64,000 nucleotides of DNA, from assembly GCF_038630985.1 (NCBI RefSeq), contig NZ_CP152049.1:3429501-3493500 (forward strand), written 5' to 3'. Within the stretch, counting starts at the first letter, position 1. Each line of letters starts with the position of its first letter. This DNA comes from Paenibacillus sp. FSL H8-0548. GTDB taxonomy: Bacteria > Bacillota > Bacilli > Paenibacillales > Paenibacillaceae. The position numbers and the translations under genes are program-made. A model generated the notes under the pieces. That model searched no databases and had not been told where the DNA came from. It saw only the letters and a program-made list of their open reading frames with translations. Of this stretch, positions 35,275 to 44,635 are shown one piece after another.

Positions 35275-36586
35275 TCTAGATGTATTAAAGTACATTGAGC
35301 ATTTGCAGCCAATAGATCCAGTTCGAATAAATGGTAAAGTTACGCAGGTTATAGGTCTAACGGTCGAGTCTGAAGGGCCGGACGCGAGTATTGGGGACGT
35401 ATGCTTCATTTATCCAACCAAAGGCGCAAAGCCTATAAAGGCTGAAGTCGTTGGGTTTCGTGAAAATAAAGTTATATTAATGCCTTTAGGCGATCTTCAT
35501 GCCATAAGTCCAGGGTGCGACGTCGTTGGAACGGGCAAGCCGTTAACGGTTCAGGTTGGTTCTGAACTGCTGGGCAAAGTGCTTGATGGACTCGGGAATC
35601 CACTTGATGGTTCTTTTCTACCAAGACGTATGCCGCATTATTCTACCCATAATGAGCCTAGCAATCCACTTATGCGGCCACGTGTTGTGGAACCGCTTGG
35701 AATCGGTGTGAGAGCAATAGATGGCCTTCTAACGGTAGGGCGTGGTCAAAGGGTAGGGATTTTCGCAGGCTCTGGTGTTGGGAAGAGTACACTGCTTGGA
35801 ATGATTGCTCGCAACACCTCTGCAGATGTCAATGTCATAGCTCTTATCGGTGAGCGCGGACGCGAGGTGCTTGAATTTATCGAGAAGGATCTGGGACCCG
35901 AGGGTCTTGCCAGGTCAGTCGTTATTGTGGCTACTTCCGATCAGCCAGCACTAATCCGTATAAAAGGCGCACTGATTGCAACTTCCATTGCAGAATATTT
36001 TCGTGATCGTGGACTAAATGTCATGCTGATGATGGATTCAGTCACACGTTATGCAATGGCTTTGCGCGAAGTAGGTCTTGCAGTCGGCGAGCCTCCAGCG
36101 ACACGAGGTTATACACCTTCCGTATTTGCTGCTCTGCCGAAATTGCTCGAACGTGCAGGAACAGGTCCAACAGGATCAATTACAGCTTTTTATACTGTGC
36201 TTGTCGATGGCGATGACATGAATGAACCGATAGCCGATGCTGTTCGCGGAATATTGGATGGTCACATTGTGTTAAGTCGCCAGCTTGCTCATAAGGGTCA
36301 CTTTCCTGCAATTGATGTATTAGCTTCCGTAAGTCGAGTCATGAAAGAAATTGTGACTGATGAGCAACAGGATGCCGCCAATGAATTGAAAAAACTTCTG
36401 TCTACTTATAAAGATTCGGAAGACTTAATCAATATTGGGGCGTACCAACGAGGATCAAATGCAGAAATTGATATGGCGATTCAGTTTATTGAACCGATTC
36501 AGAGCTATACAAAGCAGAAGACCAATGAAAAGGTGAGCCTAGAGGAAGCGCAAAATCGTTTGATTACCGATTTTTACAGGAGTTGA
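35261..36586 (+). CDS. fliI: Flagellum-specific ATP synthase FliI
   Basis: ATPase that energises flagellar protein export, homologous to F1-beta. 441 residues from the ATG at 35261 (GCGAGGA seven to eight bases upstream). Walker A GSGVGKST is at 170-177, with the ALIGERGREVLEFIEKDL and LMMDSVTRYAMALREVGLAVGEPP catalytic segments. The frame is open to 35225 but that region is inside fliH. fliJ begins 8 bp after the stop. Confidence 0.97.
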   Translation: MILNNLDVLKYIEHLQPIDPVRINGKVTQVIGLTVESEGPDASIGDVCFIYPTKGAKPIKAEVVGFRENKVILMPLGDLHAISPGCDVVGTGKPLTVQVGSELLGKVLDGLGNPLDGSFLPRRMPHYSTHNEPSNPLMRPRVVEPLGIGVRAIDGLLTVGRGQRVGIFAGSGVGKSTLLGMIARNTSADVNVIALIGERGREVLEFIEKDLGPEGLARSVVIVATSDQPALIRIKGALIATSIAEYFRDRGLNVMLMMDSVTRYAMALREVGLAVGEPPATRGYTPSVFAALPKLLERAGTGPTGSITAFYTVLVDGDDMNEPIADAVRGILDGHIVLSRQLAHKGHFPAIDVLASVSRVMKEIVTDEQQDAANELKKLLSTYKDSEDLINIGAYQRGSNAEIDMAIQFIEPIQSYTKQKTNEKVSLEEAQNRLITDFYRS

Positions 36587-36594
36587 ATCGATAG

Positions 36595-37041
36595 ATGTCA
36601 TCGTTTCGTTATTCGTTTCAAAGGGTTGTCGATTTGAAGTCTAGTGAAAAGACACAGGCAGAGTGGATTCTATCATCCGCAATTGGGGCATTGACTGAAG
36701 AGGAGATCTCATTGGAACAATTGCAGTTAAAGAAGCGAGATTGGGAAGAAAAGCTGATATCTGCCGCAAGTACAGCTGTTCCATTGTCAGAGCTTCAAAT
36801 TATTCAGCAATATTTAGATTATTTAGTTACTTGTATTGCAAGCAAAATGAAAGATGTGTTGCGCGCGCAAAAGGCGGTTGACCAAAGCAGGCTTAAGCTC
36901 TCAGACAAAATGAAGGATGAGAAAGTGTGGCTTAAAGCAAAAGATCATGCGCGAGACCGGTTCCAGTATGCTTTGCAAATCAAAGAGCAGAACGAGCTGG
37001 ATGAGCTGGCAAGCGTCCGTTTCATGATATCAACCCCATAA
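36595..37041 (+). CDS. fliJ: Flagellar export protein FliJ
   Basis: Small coiled-coil export chaperone/escort of the FliI complex. 148 residues, almost entirely helical and charged. The N-terminal FRYSFQRVVDLKSSEKTQAEW is family-typical, and position after fliI confirms the call. The ribosome binding site is weak (GGAGTTGAATCGAT), suggesting coupling to fliI. Confidence 0.92.
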   Translation: MSSFRYSFQRVVDLKSSEKTQAEWILSSAIGALTEEEISLEQLQLKKRDWEEKLISAASTAVPLSELQIIQQYLDYLVTCIASKMKDVLRAQKAVDQSRLKLSDKMKDEKVWLKAKDHARDRFQYALQIKEQNELDELASVRFMISTP

Positions 37042-37078
37042 AGTAATGTGTGATGCCAGCTAGAGGGAGTGAACGGAA

Positions 37079-37984
37079 TTGGCGGGTACCGATAATGAAA
37101 AACAAGGCTATAGTACATTGGAACGAATTATGTTCTTGATGACGCCGATATTATTCGCAATTGTACTACTCGGTGTATTATATACCTTGTTTAATATGGA
37201 TTTTCGCAATAAAATGCTTGAAGCTGGCAATTCAATCCCATTCATAAGAGACGTACTTCCTGAACCAAAGGTTGCAGATGGTGAATTAAATGATGAAGGA
37301 TTAAGAACGGCTACTATGTCATCCAAAATTGCAGATCTACAAGCGCAGTTAAGTGCAATTGAATCTGAGCTTGCCGCTGCAAATCAAACGAAATCGACGC
37401 TTGAGCAAGAAATAAAGGATTTACAAAACGATAATACTCAGCTCAAGAGTGTAAATGATGAGGAACTGCTAGAGGACGAGCAATATCAAGAAAAAATTCA
37501 AGAGCTTGCAACGATGTTTTCCAAAATAACACCAAGCAAAGCGGCTCCAATATTGCAAAGCATGACTTTAGAAGAAATGGTTCTCGTATTCTCGAATATG
37601 AAAAATGAGGATAGAGTCAGAATTATGGAGAAGATGAATCCACAGATCGCTGCTAACGCTGCGATGATGCTAAAGGACAATGTGAAGGCTAAGGACATGC
37701 AAATCGCGGCTTTGCAAGCCAAGCTGCTTGCTCAGAAGTCGACAGAAACAAAGACTGCGTCATCTGTTCTTGACCAAGAGCAGTTAAGCGCTACTTTCTC
37801 GGCTATGAATGCTTCAAGCGCTGCCGAGTTGCTAGTTAAAATGATTGATGTGAGCCCAAGCAAGGTGCTTCGCATACTTAACTCGGTTGGTGATCAAACC
37901 CGATCATCGATTTTAGCGGAAATGTCTAAAATCAATGATAAGGCGACAGCGCAGCTTGTAGCGAAATTAATGTCTGGCAGCTAG
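37079..37984 (+). CDS. ylxF: MotE/YlxF-type flagellar protein with MgtE-like domain
   Basis: 301 residues from a TTG with GGGAGTGA upstream. One membrane segment (about 18-40, IMFLMTPILFAIVLLGVLYTL) is followed by a long coiled coil (about 80-130), then an MgtE N-terminal-like helical repeat (ATMFSKITPSKAAPILQSM, EDRVRIMEKMNPQIAANAAM, and a second copy near 245-300). The layout matches YlxF of Bacillus and MotE of Proteobacteria, where MotE stabilises the stator protein MotC. It occupies the fliJ-fliK slot. Function here is inferred. Confidence 0.85.
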   Translation: MAGTDNEKQGYSTLERIMFLMTPILFAIVLLGVLYTLFNMDFRNKMLEAGNSIPFIRDVLPEPKVADGELNDEGLRTATMSSKIADLQAQLSAIESELAAANQTKSTLEQEIKDLQNDNTQLKSVNDEELLEDEQYQEKIQELATMFSKITPSKAAPILQSMTLEEMVLVFSNMKNEDRVRIMEKMNPQIAANAAMMLKDNVKAKDMQIAALQAKLLAQKSTETKTASSVLDQEQLSATFSAMNASSAAELLVKMIDVSPSKVLRILNSVGDQTRSSILAEMSKINDKATAQLVAKLMSGS

Positions 37985-38017
37985 TGATCTTGTACAAAGG
38001 TGAAGGGAGGTGAAAAA

Positions 38018-39376
38018 ATGGAAATGGCAGTCTCACAAGCAGCAGCACCTCAAGCACAAACGACAGCAACCGGACAATTGGCTAAAAATACAGGCGGAGC
38101 AGTGTTCCAACAAACATTAGTTCAGCAAATTAATGGCACTAACACAAGTCCGACAGATAGTGCTCAAAATAAACAATTATTTGCTAATGTTGTTACGGAA
38201 GCCGCTGCTGTAACAGTAAATGTTGCAGATTCGGCTACTTTGACTGATTTAATGTCCATTGTTGACGGTTTGCTAGAGAAGCTGAGTGTTGCCAGCGATG
38301 AAGGGGACGCTTCACCAGTTGAAGATGAGCAGCAGCTAGATCAGCTTGCGGCCGCTCTTGATCAAATGAGCGCTTTGCTTGCATTGCTTGGCATTCCAGT
38401 GCCTGTAATTCAACCGGCACCGATAGCAATAGCTTCGGAGGAGGGCAGCGTTTCGATTCTTCAATTGAATACACAAGCAACGAGTTTAAAGTCTAATTTG
38501 CAGGATACGCTGCTTCAAGTGCAAGCGATGCTCCAGCAAGGTACGTCAAAGCTTATTGGGCAGCAAGATCCAACTGTATTGATTGCAAAGCAGCTCCAGG
38601 AGTTAACAGCGATTTTGGAAAGCGAACCGGTGGATAGCAGTAAGAAGCAAACGAAATCGGAAGCTGTTTCACAACAACTGTTCACTGCAAAACCGATATC
38701 ACAGGCTGATGTCAGTGTGCTGCTGCAGCGTCTATCACAGCAAGCGGCACATCCAGCAGTATTGTCAGCAGCAATTCAAAACCTGGAGCAAGCAGTTGAA
38801 GCAGATGCTTCACCGCTTGAAGTTATTTCACAGGTGCAGCTTGGAAATAGTCAAGCTGAAACACCGCGTGGAATTACACCTCTTACCGTAAATTCAGCGC
38901 CGGCAACATCATTCGTAGTCGCTGATGAGTTTGCTAAATCAATGACAGGAATGATCGTGCAAAAATTCGATATTTCGACTTTAAACGGCGTTTCAGAAGC
39001 AAAGCTTATGCTTTTCCCTGAGCATCTAGGTCAAGTCGATGTGCGCATTACGATGCAGAATGGCTTGCTGACAGCAATCTTCCAAACCGATACGGCTATG
39101 GCGAAGGATATGCTGGATAATCAAATGGCTCAGCTCAGAGCTGCATTGCAGGCACAAGGCCTCATGGTCGATAAGCTGGAGGTATCTCAAGGGCAATCAG
39201 CTGCGCAGCTCTTTCAACAACAGCAAGGGCAAGGAAGCAACCAGCAGCAAGCATCCAAGCGCCAATCTGGCAATGGAGAAGATAACGTGGGCGAATCTCA
39301 ATTTGAAACGGATATGGTTGAGCAAGCGTCAATTCAAGGCCTTGGGTTTGGCAGGGGATTAAACGTAAAAGCTTAG
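38018..39376 (+). CDS. fliK: Flagellar hook-length control protein FliK
   Basis: Secreted ruler that measures the hook and switches FlhB specificity. 452 residues from the ATG at 38018 (GGGAGGTG five bases upstream; an in-frame GTG at 38000 is rejected). The N-terminal 300 residues are Gln/Ala/Thr-rich. The C-terminal Flg_hook domain has LMLFPEHLGQVDVRITMQNGLL and a helix ending QLRAALQAQGLMVDKLEV, followed by a Gln-rich tail. Its partner FlhB is at 47138. Confidence 0.95.
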   Translation: MEMAVSQAAAPQAQTTATGQLAKNTGGAVFQQTLVQQINGTNTSPTDSAQNKQLFANVVTEAAAVTVNVADSATLTDLMSIVDGLLEKLSVASDEGDASPVEDEQQLDQLAAALDQMSALLALLGIPVPVIQPAPIAIASEEGSVSILQLNTQATSLKSNLQDTLLQVQAMLQQGTSKLIGQQDPTVLIAKQLQELTAILESEPVDSSKKQTKSEAVSQQLFTAKPISQADVSVLLQRLSQQAAHPAVLSAAIQNLEQAVEADASPLEVISQVQLGNSQAETPRGITPLTVNSAPATSFVVADEFAKSMTGMIVQKFDISTLNGVSEAKLMLFPEHLGQVDVRITMQNGLLTAIFQTDTAMAKDMLDNQMAQLRAALQAQGLMVDKLEVSQGQSAAQLFQQQQGQGSNQQQASKRQSGNGEDNVGESQFETDMVEQASIQGLGFGRGLNVKA

Positions 39377-39417
39377 AGGTTCTATTCTATCTCTTGTAAG
39401 AATGGAGGTGATCGGAT

Positions 39418-39924
39418 ATGGCAAATAGCATATCGACTCGCGCAGTTTGGCCTAACTACAATACAGCCAATGTTCAAGCAGCAGCCAATAAAAAGACAGA
39501 TACTTTAGGCAAAGATCAGTTTCTGAGCATTCTAGTGACACAATTGCGAAATCAGGATCCCATGCAGCCGCTTCAAGATAAAGATTTCATAGCACAAATG
39601 GCGCAATTTACATCTGTAGAGCAGCTTATGAATATGGCTTCAGAGATTACATTAATGCGTCAGAGCATAGGCTCAGCATCCAGTCTAATCGGAAAAACAA
39701 TTCAGTGGAATGAATATAATGATGCAGGCAGCGTTGTACCTGTAAACGGAGTAGTTGATTCCATTATTTCGAAGGAAGGCATTCTATATGCTGCAGTAGG
39801 CGCAACTGAGGTTGCACTTGATTATGTGACTTCAATTTCGGAAACGAAAACGGACACGAATCCTTCATCGAATGATGACACGACTTCTGAATCAGCAGAT
39901 GCTGCGGAGGGGGCTGAGAGCTAG
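39418..39924 (+). CDS. flgD: Flagellar hook capping protein FlgD
   Basis: Scaffold cap required for hook polymerisation. 168 residues. The conserved N-terminal segment is clear: LGKDQFLSILVTQLRNQDP, then MAQFTSVEQL. The C-terminal region is shorter than proteobacterial FlgD and ends in a Thr/Ser/acidic tail, as in Bacillus. GGAGGTG precedes the ATG. The stop overlaps the next gene's GTG. Confidence 0.95.
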   Translation: MANSISTRAVWPNYNTANVQAAANKKTDTLGKDQFLSILVTQLRNQDPMQPLQDKDFIAQMAQFTSVEQLMNMASEITLMRQSIGSASSLIGKTIQWNEYNDAGSVVPVNGVVDSIISKEGILYAAVGATEVALDYVTSISETKTDTNPSSNDDTTSESADAAEGAES

Positions 39925-40301
39925 TGAATAATGGAGTGAAAATCGGTCATATTTTCCCGGTTAAATCCACACCACTGCAGTCTACCCAAGCGGCAGCCAG
40001 TCGTTCAGTGCAACCAACGGAATTTCAAAACTTACTTGATTCAAAGGTGCTTAAGTTTAGTCACCATGCTGAAGTAAGGATGCAGCAAAGAGGCATTAAA
40101 TTACAGCCGGAATCATTGACAAAAATCATTAATGCCGTAGAAGACGCAGCATCTAAGGGTGCTCAGGACTCCCTAATTGTATTTCGTGATATTGCTATGA
40201 TTGTGAACGTCCCTAGTCGTACCGTTGTTACAGCAATGGATGGTGGACAAATGAGAAGCAATGTATTTACCCAAATAGATAGTGCTATTATTTTAAATTA
40301 A
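39924..40301 (+). CDS. TIGR02530-type flagellar operon protein
   Basis: 125 residues from a GTG that overlaps the flgD stop by one base. It matches the small flagellar operon protein family found between flgD and flgE in Firmicutes, with FSHHAEVRMQQRGIKLQPESL and FRDIAMIVNVPSRTVVTAMD. The molecular function is not established. No membrane segment or signal peptide is visible. Confidence 0.85.
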   Translation: MNNGVKIGHIFPVKSTPLQSTQAAASRSVQPTEFQNLLDSKVLKFSHHAEVRMQQRGIKLQPESLTKIINAVEDAASKGAQDSLIVFRDIAMIVNVPSRTVVTAMDGGQMRSNVFTQIDSAIILN

Positions 40302-40415
40302 GGCTGGACCTATCAGGAAGCCTAAAGCTGTGGACCGATTGAAGCAGCTTTTGATAGTGCATTGATTTATGTTAAGTGGATCGACAAATCAATATTTCAG
40401 GAGGAATAACGAATA

Positions 40416-41234
40416 ATGCTAAGATCAATGTATTCGGGCGTATCCGGTATGCGCGGCTTCCAAACAAAGCTTGACGTCATCGGCAACAACATCGCGAATG
40501 TCAATACAGTTGGTTTTAAATCAGGACGTGTGATGTTTAAAGACATTTTAAGCCAGACGGTGGCAGGTGTGACTGCGCCAGAGGAAGGCGCTCGTGGCGG
40601 CGTGAATGCGAAGCAGGTTGGTCTTGGGGTATCTATCGGTTCTATCGACACGGTACATACAGCTGGCAGTGCCATGACTACTAACCAAGCTACAGATCTT
40701 CGAATTGATGGCGATGGATTTTTTGTCGTAAGAGCAAGTGATGATTCAGAAATGCTTTTAACACGTGCTGGCAACTTTACGCTTGATGCTAATCGACAGC
40801 TTGTTACTAGCGATGGTTATTTTGTTCTAAGCGTCGACCAAGAGCCGATCGTGCTTGATGAAGCGATTACTGCATTTTCAATTGGTCAGGACGGTACAAT
40901 TATTGGAGTAACAGCTGATGGCACTGAAGCTATTGCGCAGCTTGGTATTGCAAAGGTAGTAAATCCTAGCGGACTAGAGAAGCTGGGCGGCAATATGTAC
41001 CGTGTAACGGCCAACGCTAACCCTGACGCCTCAATTGAGGACTTCATGACCTTCGCAGGTGATGCAGAGCTTGGTACAGGGGCTATTATTGCGGGCCAGC
41101 TTGAAATGTCCAATGTGGACTTAACGGCTGAATTTACAGAAATGATCGTTGCACAGCGTGGTTTCCAGGCGAATTCACGTATTATTACGACTTCTGATGA
41201 AATTTTACAAGAGGTTGTAAATTTGAAACGATAG
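40416..41234 (+). CDS. flgE: Flagellar hook protein FlgE
   Basis: Hook subunit, with FlgG-like architecture. 272 residues. The N terminus MLRSMYSGVSGMRGFQTKLD and GNNIANVNTVGFKSGR are the classic rod/hook signature; the C-terminal helix (LTAEFTEMIVAQRGFQANSRI and TTSDEILQEVVNLKR) closes it. The length matches Bacillus FlgE, earlier called FlgG. AGGAGG lies before the ATG. A 114-bp gap upstream contains ATTGATTT/AAATCAAT arms (40361-40393). Confidence 0.93.
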   Translation: MLRSMYSGVSGMRGFQTKLDVIGNNIANVNTVGFKSGRVMFKDILSQTVAGVTAPEEGARGGVNAKQVGLGVSIGSIDTVHTAGSAMTTNQATDLRIDGDGFFVVRASDDSEMLLTRAGNFTLDANRQLVTSDGYFVLSVDQEPIVLDEAITAFSIGQDGTIIGVTADGTEAIAQLGIAKVVNPSGLEKLGGNMYRVTANANPDASIEDFMTFAGDAELGTGAIIAGQLEMSNVDLTAEFTEMIVAQRGFQANSRIITTSDEILQEVVNLKR

Positions 41235-41250
41235 GTAAGTTATAACGAGT

Positions 41251-41269
41251 GGGAGGCGCTAAGCCTCCC
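41251..41269 (+). other. Perfect hairpin between flgE and swrD
   Basis: GGGAGGC (41251-41257) pairs with GCCTCCC (41263-41269) around GCTAA. It is not followed by a T-run, so a terminator role is doubtful. Its end is 21 bp before the swrD ATG and near its GAGGGGG ribosome binding site, so it could affect translation or be a processing stem. Confidence 0.7.
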
Positions 41270-41290
41270 CAAGGTGTGAGGGGGCAGCTG

Positions 41291-41518
41291 ATGATCACCG
41301 TAACGCGCTTAAATGGAACAAAAGTAACCATTAATGCGATTTTGATTGAATTAATTGAAGAGTCTGCTGATACAGTTATTACGCTCACGACAGGTAAAAA
41401 GCTGGTCGTTAAAGAAAAGACAGCGGAGCTTCTGCTGCTTAATCAGCAATTCCTGAAAACTATTGGGCTTATTGCAGCAGCTCAAAAGAGTGAGCAATTG
41501 GAGGATACCTCATCATGA
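41291..41518 (+). CDS. swrD: Flagellar FlbD family protein (SwrD)
   Basis: Small protein of the FlbD family. Bacillus SwrD increases motor power. 75 residues from the ATG at 41291 (GAGGGGG six bases upstream), starting ITVTRLNGTKVTINAILIE, the family signature. The frame opens at 41249, but this would run through the hairpin and lacks a ribosome binding site. It overlaps fliL by 4 bp. Confidence 0.93.
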   Translation: MITVTRLNGTKVTINAILIELIEESADTVITLTTGKKLVVKEKTAELLLLNQQFLKTIGLIAAAQKSEQLEDTSS

Positions 41519-41979
41519 AAAAAATGCTTCCATGGTTAATAACGATATTATTGTCTATTACATTAATTGCTATTGTTGCAATTATATTGTTCAAGTCATT
41601 TTTTGCAGATCCAAATGAGCTGGCTACAGAGACAAAAACCATTGAGGTCAAAGCATTGTCAGCGGATCAACGAGTGGCTGTTACTTCCGAATTGAAGGAA
41701 TTTAGAAGAAACCTGAAGGAACAAGAGTATTTTGTAGTATTAAGCTTTGCTTTCCAGCTAGACAGCAAGAAAGCCAAAGAAGAGTTCGATAAGATAATGG
41801 AAATTGAGATTAGGCCTGTCATAAATCGTACGATAGCCGATATGACTGCAGAGGAGTTGCAAGGCTCGCAGGGTGAGGATGCTCTGGAATCGAAGCTGCT
41901 GAATCTATTAATTCCAGTCGTTTCAAAAGGCAAATTGATCAAAGTAGAAATCACAAACTTTATGATTACTCAAATTTAA
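41515..41979 (+). CDS. fliL: Flagellar basal-body associated protein FliL
   Basis: Inner-membrane protein that supports the stator. 154 residues: one membrane segment (about 4-26) followed by a periplasm-side domain with the conserved FRRNLKEQEYFVVLSFAFQL strand pattern and the terminal helix. The ATG overlaps the swrD stop (ATGA), so expression is coupled. Confidence 0.92.
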   Translation: MKKMLPWLITILLSITLIAIVAIILFKSFFADPNELATETKTIEVKALSADQRVAVTSELKEFRRNLKEQEYFVVLSFAFQLDSKKAKEEFDKIMEIEIRPVINRTIADMTAEELQGSQGEDALESKLLNLLIPVVSKGKLIKVEITNFMITQI

Positions 41980-42016
41980 CTGACTAAGCCGACATTCCTC
42001 GAAGGAGGTGAGATAT

Positions 42017-43018
42017 TTGGTTGATGTTTTATCGCAAAATGAGATTGATGCGCTACTAGCAGCCTTGGATTCCGGTGAAATGGATGCAGAGGATTTAAAA
42101 AAGGAAGAAACGGTACGAAAGGTCAGCTTGTATGATTTTAAACGCGCCGTACGTTTTTCAAAGGATCATATTAGAAGTTTAACCCGGATACATGAAAATT
42201 TCGCGCGATATTTGACAACCTATTTCTCAGCGCAACTACGCACCTTTGTTCAAATTAATGTTGTGCAGGTTGAGCAATTGCCTTACGACGAATTTATTCG
42301 CTCCATTCCAAAGATGACCATTTTAAATATCTTTGAGGCGGAGCCGCTGGAAGGCCGTATGGTGCTTGAGGTTCATCCCAACGTAGCTTACGCTATGCTT
42401 GATCGGATGTTAGGCGGTCAAGGCATCGCGCCATCCAAAATTAATAATTTAACTGAGATTGAAACGATTATTATGGAACGTATTTTTAGTCGAACGTTTG
42501 AAAGCTTACAAGAAGCTTGGAAAACAATAATTGACATTTCGCCAAGGTTGGAAGCTTTGGAGACGAATCCGCAATTTATGCAAATCGTCTCTCCGAATGA
42601 GACGATAGCGCTCATTTCCTTTAGCACAAAAATTGGCGATACGACAGGGATGATAAATCTTTGTATCCCGCATGTTGTTATTGAACCGATTATGTCAAGA
42701 CTTTCCGTTCATCATTGGTTTGTTTCGCAGAAGAAAGCCCGTGCACCGGAAGAGGTTGAAATTTTGGAGCAGCGAGTTAATAAAGCAAAACTTCCAATTG
42801 TAGCTGAGTTAGGTGAATCAACGATTTCTATTAGTGAGTTCTTAGGACTAAATGTAGGAGATGTTATTTCACTTAAAAAATCAGTTACGGATGGCCTGAA
42901 AATTAAAGTTGGAGACAAGCTTAAGTTCATTGGCAGTCCTGGCTCCGTCAAGGATCGATTGGCTGTACAAATAGACGAGATTGTCAGTGAAGGAGAGGAA
43001 GAAGATCATGACGAGTAA
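42017..43018 (+). CDS. fliM: Flagellar motor switch protein FliM
   Basis: C-ring protein that binds phospho-CheY. 333 residues from a TTG at 42017 with GGAGGTGA five bases upstream. The start leads into VDVLSQNEIDALL, where LSQxEIDxLL is the CheY-binding helix. The central GGQGI region and the C-terminal SpoA domain (VAELGESTISISEFLGLNVGD) are intact. A GTG at 42008 in frame is inside the ribosome binding site. It overlaps fliY by 11 bp. Confidence 0.96.
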   Translation: MVDVLSQNEIDALLAALDSGEMDAEDLKKEETVRKVSLYDFKRAVRFSKDHIRSLTRIHENFARYLTTYFSAQLRTFVQINVVQVEQLPYDEFIRSIPKMTILNIFEAEPLEGRMVLEVHPNVAYAMLDRMLGGQGIAPSKINNLTEIETIIMERIFSRTFESLQEAWKTIIDISPRLEALETNPQFMQIVSPNETIALISFSTKIGDTTGMINLCIPHVVIEPIMSRLSVHHWFVSQKKARAPEEVEILEQRVNKAKLPIVAELGESTISISEFLGLNVGDVISLKKSVTDGLKIKVGDKLKFIGSPGSVKDRLAVQIDEIVSEGEEEDHDE

Positions 43019-44240
43019 GGACTATTTGTCCCAAGAGGAAATTGATGCATTGCTTCGACAATCCTCCAATGAAATGGAACCGGAGCAGTCCTCTGATGTT
43101 GGAAAACAACTTTCAGACTTCTTAACCGAAATGGAACAATCTGCTCTGGGCGAAATTGGGAATATAACCTTTGGCAGTGCTGCTACAGCGTTATCAACGC
43201 TGCTTGGCAAGAAGGTTGATATTACAACGCCTCAGGTAACCATTGTAAGAAAAGACGAGCTAGCAGATATATTTCCTAAGCCGCATGTTGCCGTTAGCGT
43301 ACAATACGTGGATGGATTTCAAGGCATCAACTCTCTTGTTATCAAGACGAAGGATGCTCAAATCATTGCTGATTTAATGCTTGGGGGTGAAGGTACTAAT
43401 ATTACGGTTGAAGATCTGAATGAGATTCATATTAGTGCTGTTCAAGAAGCGATGAATCAAATGATGGGGTCTTCCGCGACGTCTATGTCAACGATTTTCA
43501 ACAGATTTGTCAATATATCGCCGCCAGGCATCGATATTTTAGATGTGAATAACGGCAATGGAATGGAGCATTTGCCGCCAGTTGATCTGTTTATCAAAAT
43601 ATCATTTCGACTGACGATCGGTGATTTGATTGATTCAACAATTATGCAGCTGCTCCCAATCCCTTTTGCAAAACAAATGGTAGATATATTAATGGGAACA
43701 GTGGATGAGCAGCCTATTGCCACCCCTGCACCGGCTCCAGTTGCAGCGCCACCAGCACCGGTACAACAAGCGGCGGCAATGCAGGAGACAGCGGCTGCAT
43801 ATATGGCACCGCCGTCTCAAGGAATGCCGCCTACACAGTATCAAACACCTGCAGCTGGCTACGACATGCCAATGCAACCGCCTGGACCACATACATATGG
43901 ACATGCAGCGAATCGGAATGTTAATGTACAGCCAGTACAATTTGCCAATTTCGGCAATGCTCCTTTTATTCAACAAGAAGAGACAAACCTTAATTTACTT
44001 CTCGACATACCGCTTAAGGTCACTGTAGAATTAGGGAGAACCCAAAAGCAAATAAAGGATATTTTAGAGCTGTCGCAAGGTTCGATTATTGAGCTGGACA
44101 AGCTAGCAGGCGAGCCAGTTGACATCCTTGTAAACAATAAACTGATTGCTAAAGGCGAAGTTGTTGTTATTGATGAAAACTTTGGTGTTCGCGTAACGGA
44201 TATCGTAAGCCAATGGGACCGAATTCAAAAATTACAATAG
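43008..44240 (+). CDS. fliY: Flagellar switch phosphatase FliY
   Basis: C-ring protein and CheY-P phosphatase of Gram-positive bacteria. 410 residues from the ATG at 43008. LSQEEIDALL near the start mirrors FliM. Two CheC-like active-site segments follow (ALGEIGNITFGSAATAL and the AVQEAMNQMMGSSATSM helix). A Pro/Gln/Ala-rich linker (about 230-310) leads to a C-terminal FliN-type SpoA domain (VTVELGRTQKQIKDILELSQG). It overlaps the end of fliM. Confidence 0.96.
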   Translation: MTSKDYLSQEEIDALLRQSSNEMEPEQSSDVGKQLSDFLTEMEQSALGEIGNITFGSAATALSTLLGKKVDITTPQVTIVRKDELADIFPKPHVAVSVQYVDGFQGINSLVIKTKDAQIIADLMLGGEGTNITVEDLNEIHISAVQEAMNQMMGSSATSMSTIFNRFVNISPPGIDILDVNNGNGMEHLPPVDLFIKISFRLTIGDLIDSTIMQLLPIPFAKQMVDILMGTVDEQPIATPAPAPVAAPPAPVQQAAAMQETAAAYMAPPSQGMPPTQYQTPAAGYDMPMQPPGPHTYGHAANRNVNVQPVQFANFGNAPFIQQEETNLNLLLDIPLKVTVELGRTQKQIKDILELSQGSIIELDKLAGEPVDILVNNKLIAKGEVVVIDENFGVRVTDIVSQWDRIQKLQ

Positions 44241-44261
44241 CATCCTAGGAGGATAAAAAAG

Positions 44262-44624
44262 ATGGCAAACCGCATTCTTATCGTAGACGACGCAGCATTC
44301 ATGCGCATGATGATTCGAGACATTTTATCAAAGAACGGCTACGAAGTCGTCGGTGAAGCCCAAGATGGCGCCCAAGCAGTAGAGAAATACAAGGAATTAA
44401 AACCAGACTTAACGACAATGGATATTACAATGCCTGAAATGGATGGCATATCGGCTCTTAAAGAAATTAAAAAGCTGGATGGCAACGCAAAAGTTATTAT
44501 GTGTTCAGCGATGGGTCAGCAAGCAATGGTTATTGATGCGATTCAAGCAGGCGCAAAGGATTTCATCGTTAAGCCGTTCCAAGCAGATCGCGTTATTGAA
44601 GCGATCAAGAAAACTCTCGGATAA
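44262..44624 (+). CDS. cheY: Chemotaxis response regulator CheY
   Basis: Single receiver domain that carries the chemotaxis signal to FliM/FliY. 120 residues. The acidic pair DD (9-10), phospho-acceptor Asp54 in TTMDITMPEMDG and Lys in DFIVKPF are conserved. TAGGAGG precedes the ATG, 21 bp after fliY. Confidence 0.98.
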   Translation: MANRILIVDDAAFMRMMIRDILSKNGYEVVGEAQDGAQAVEKYKELKPDLTTMDITMPEMDGISALKEIKKLDGNAKVIMCSAMGQQAMVIDAIQAGAKDFIVKPFQADRVIEAIKKTLG

Positions 44625-44635
44625 CGGTTAGACTT

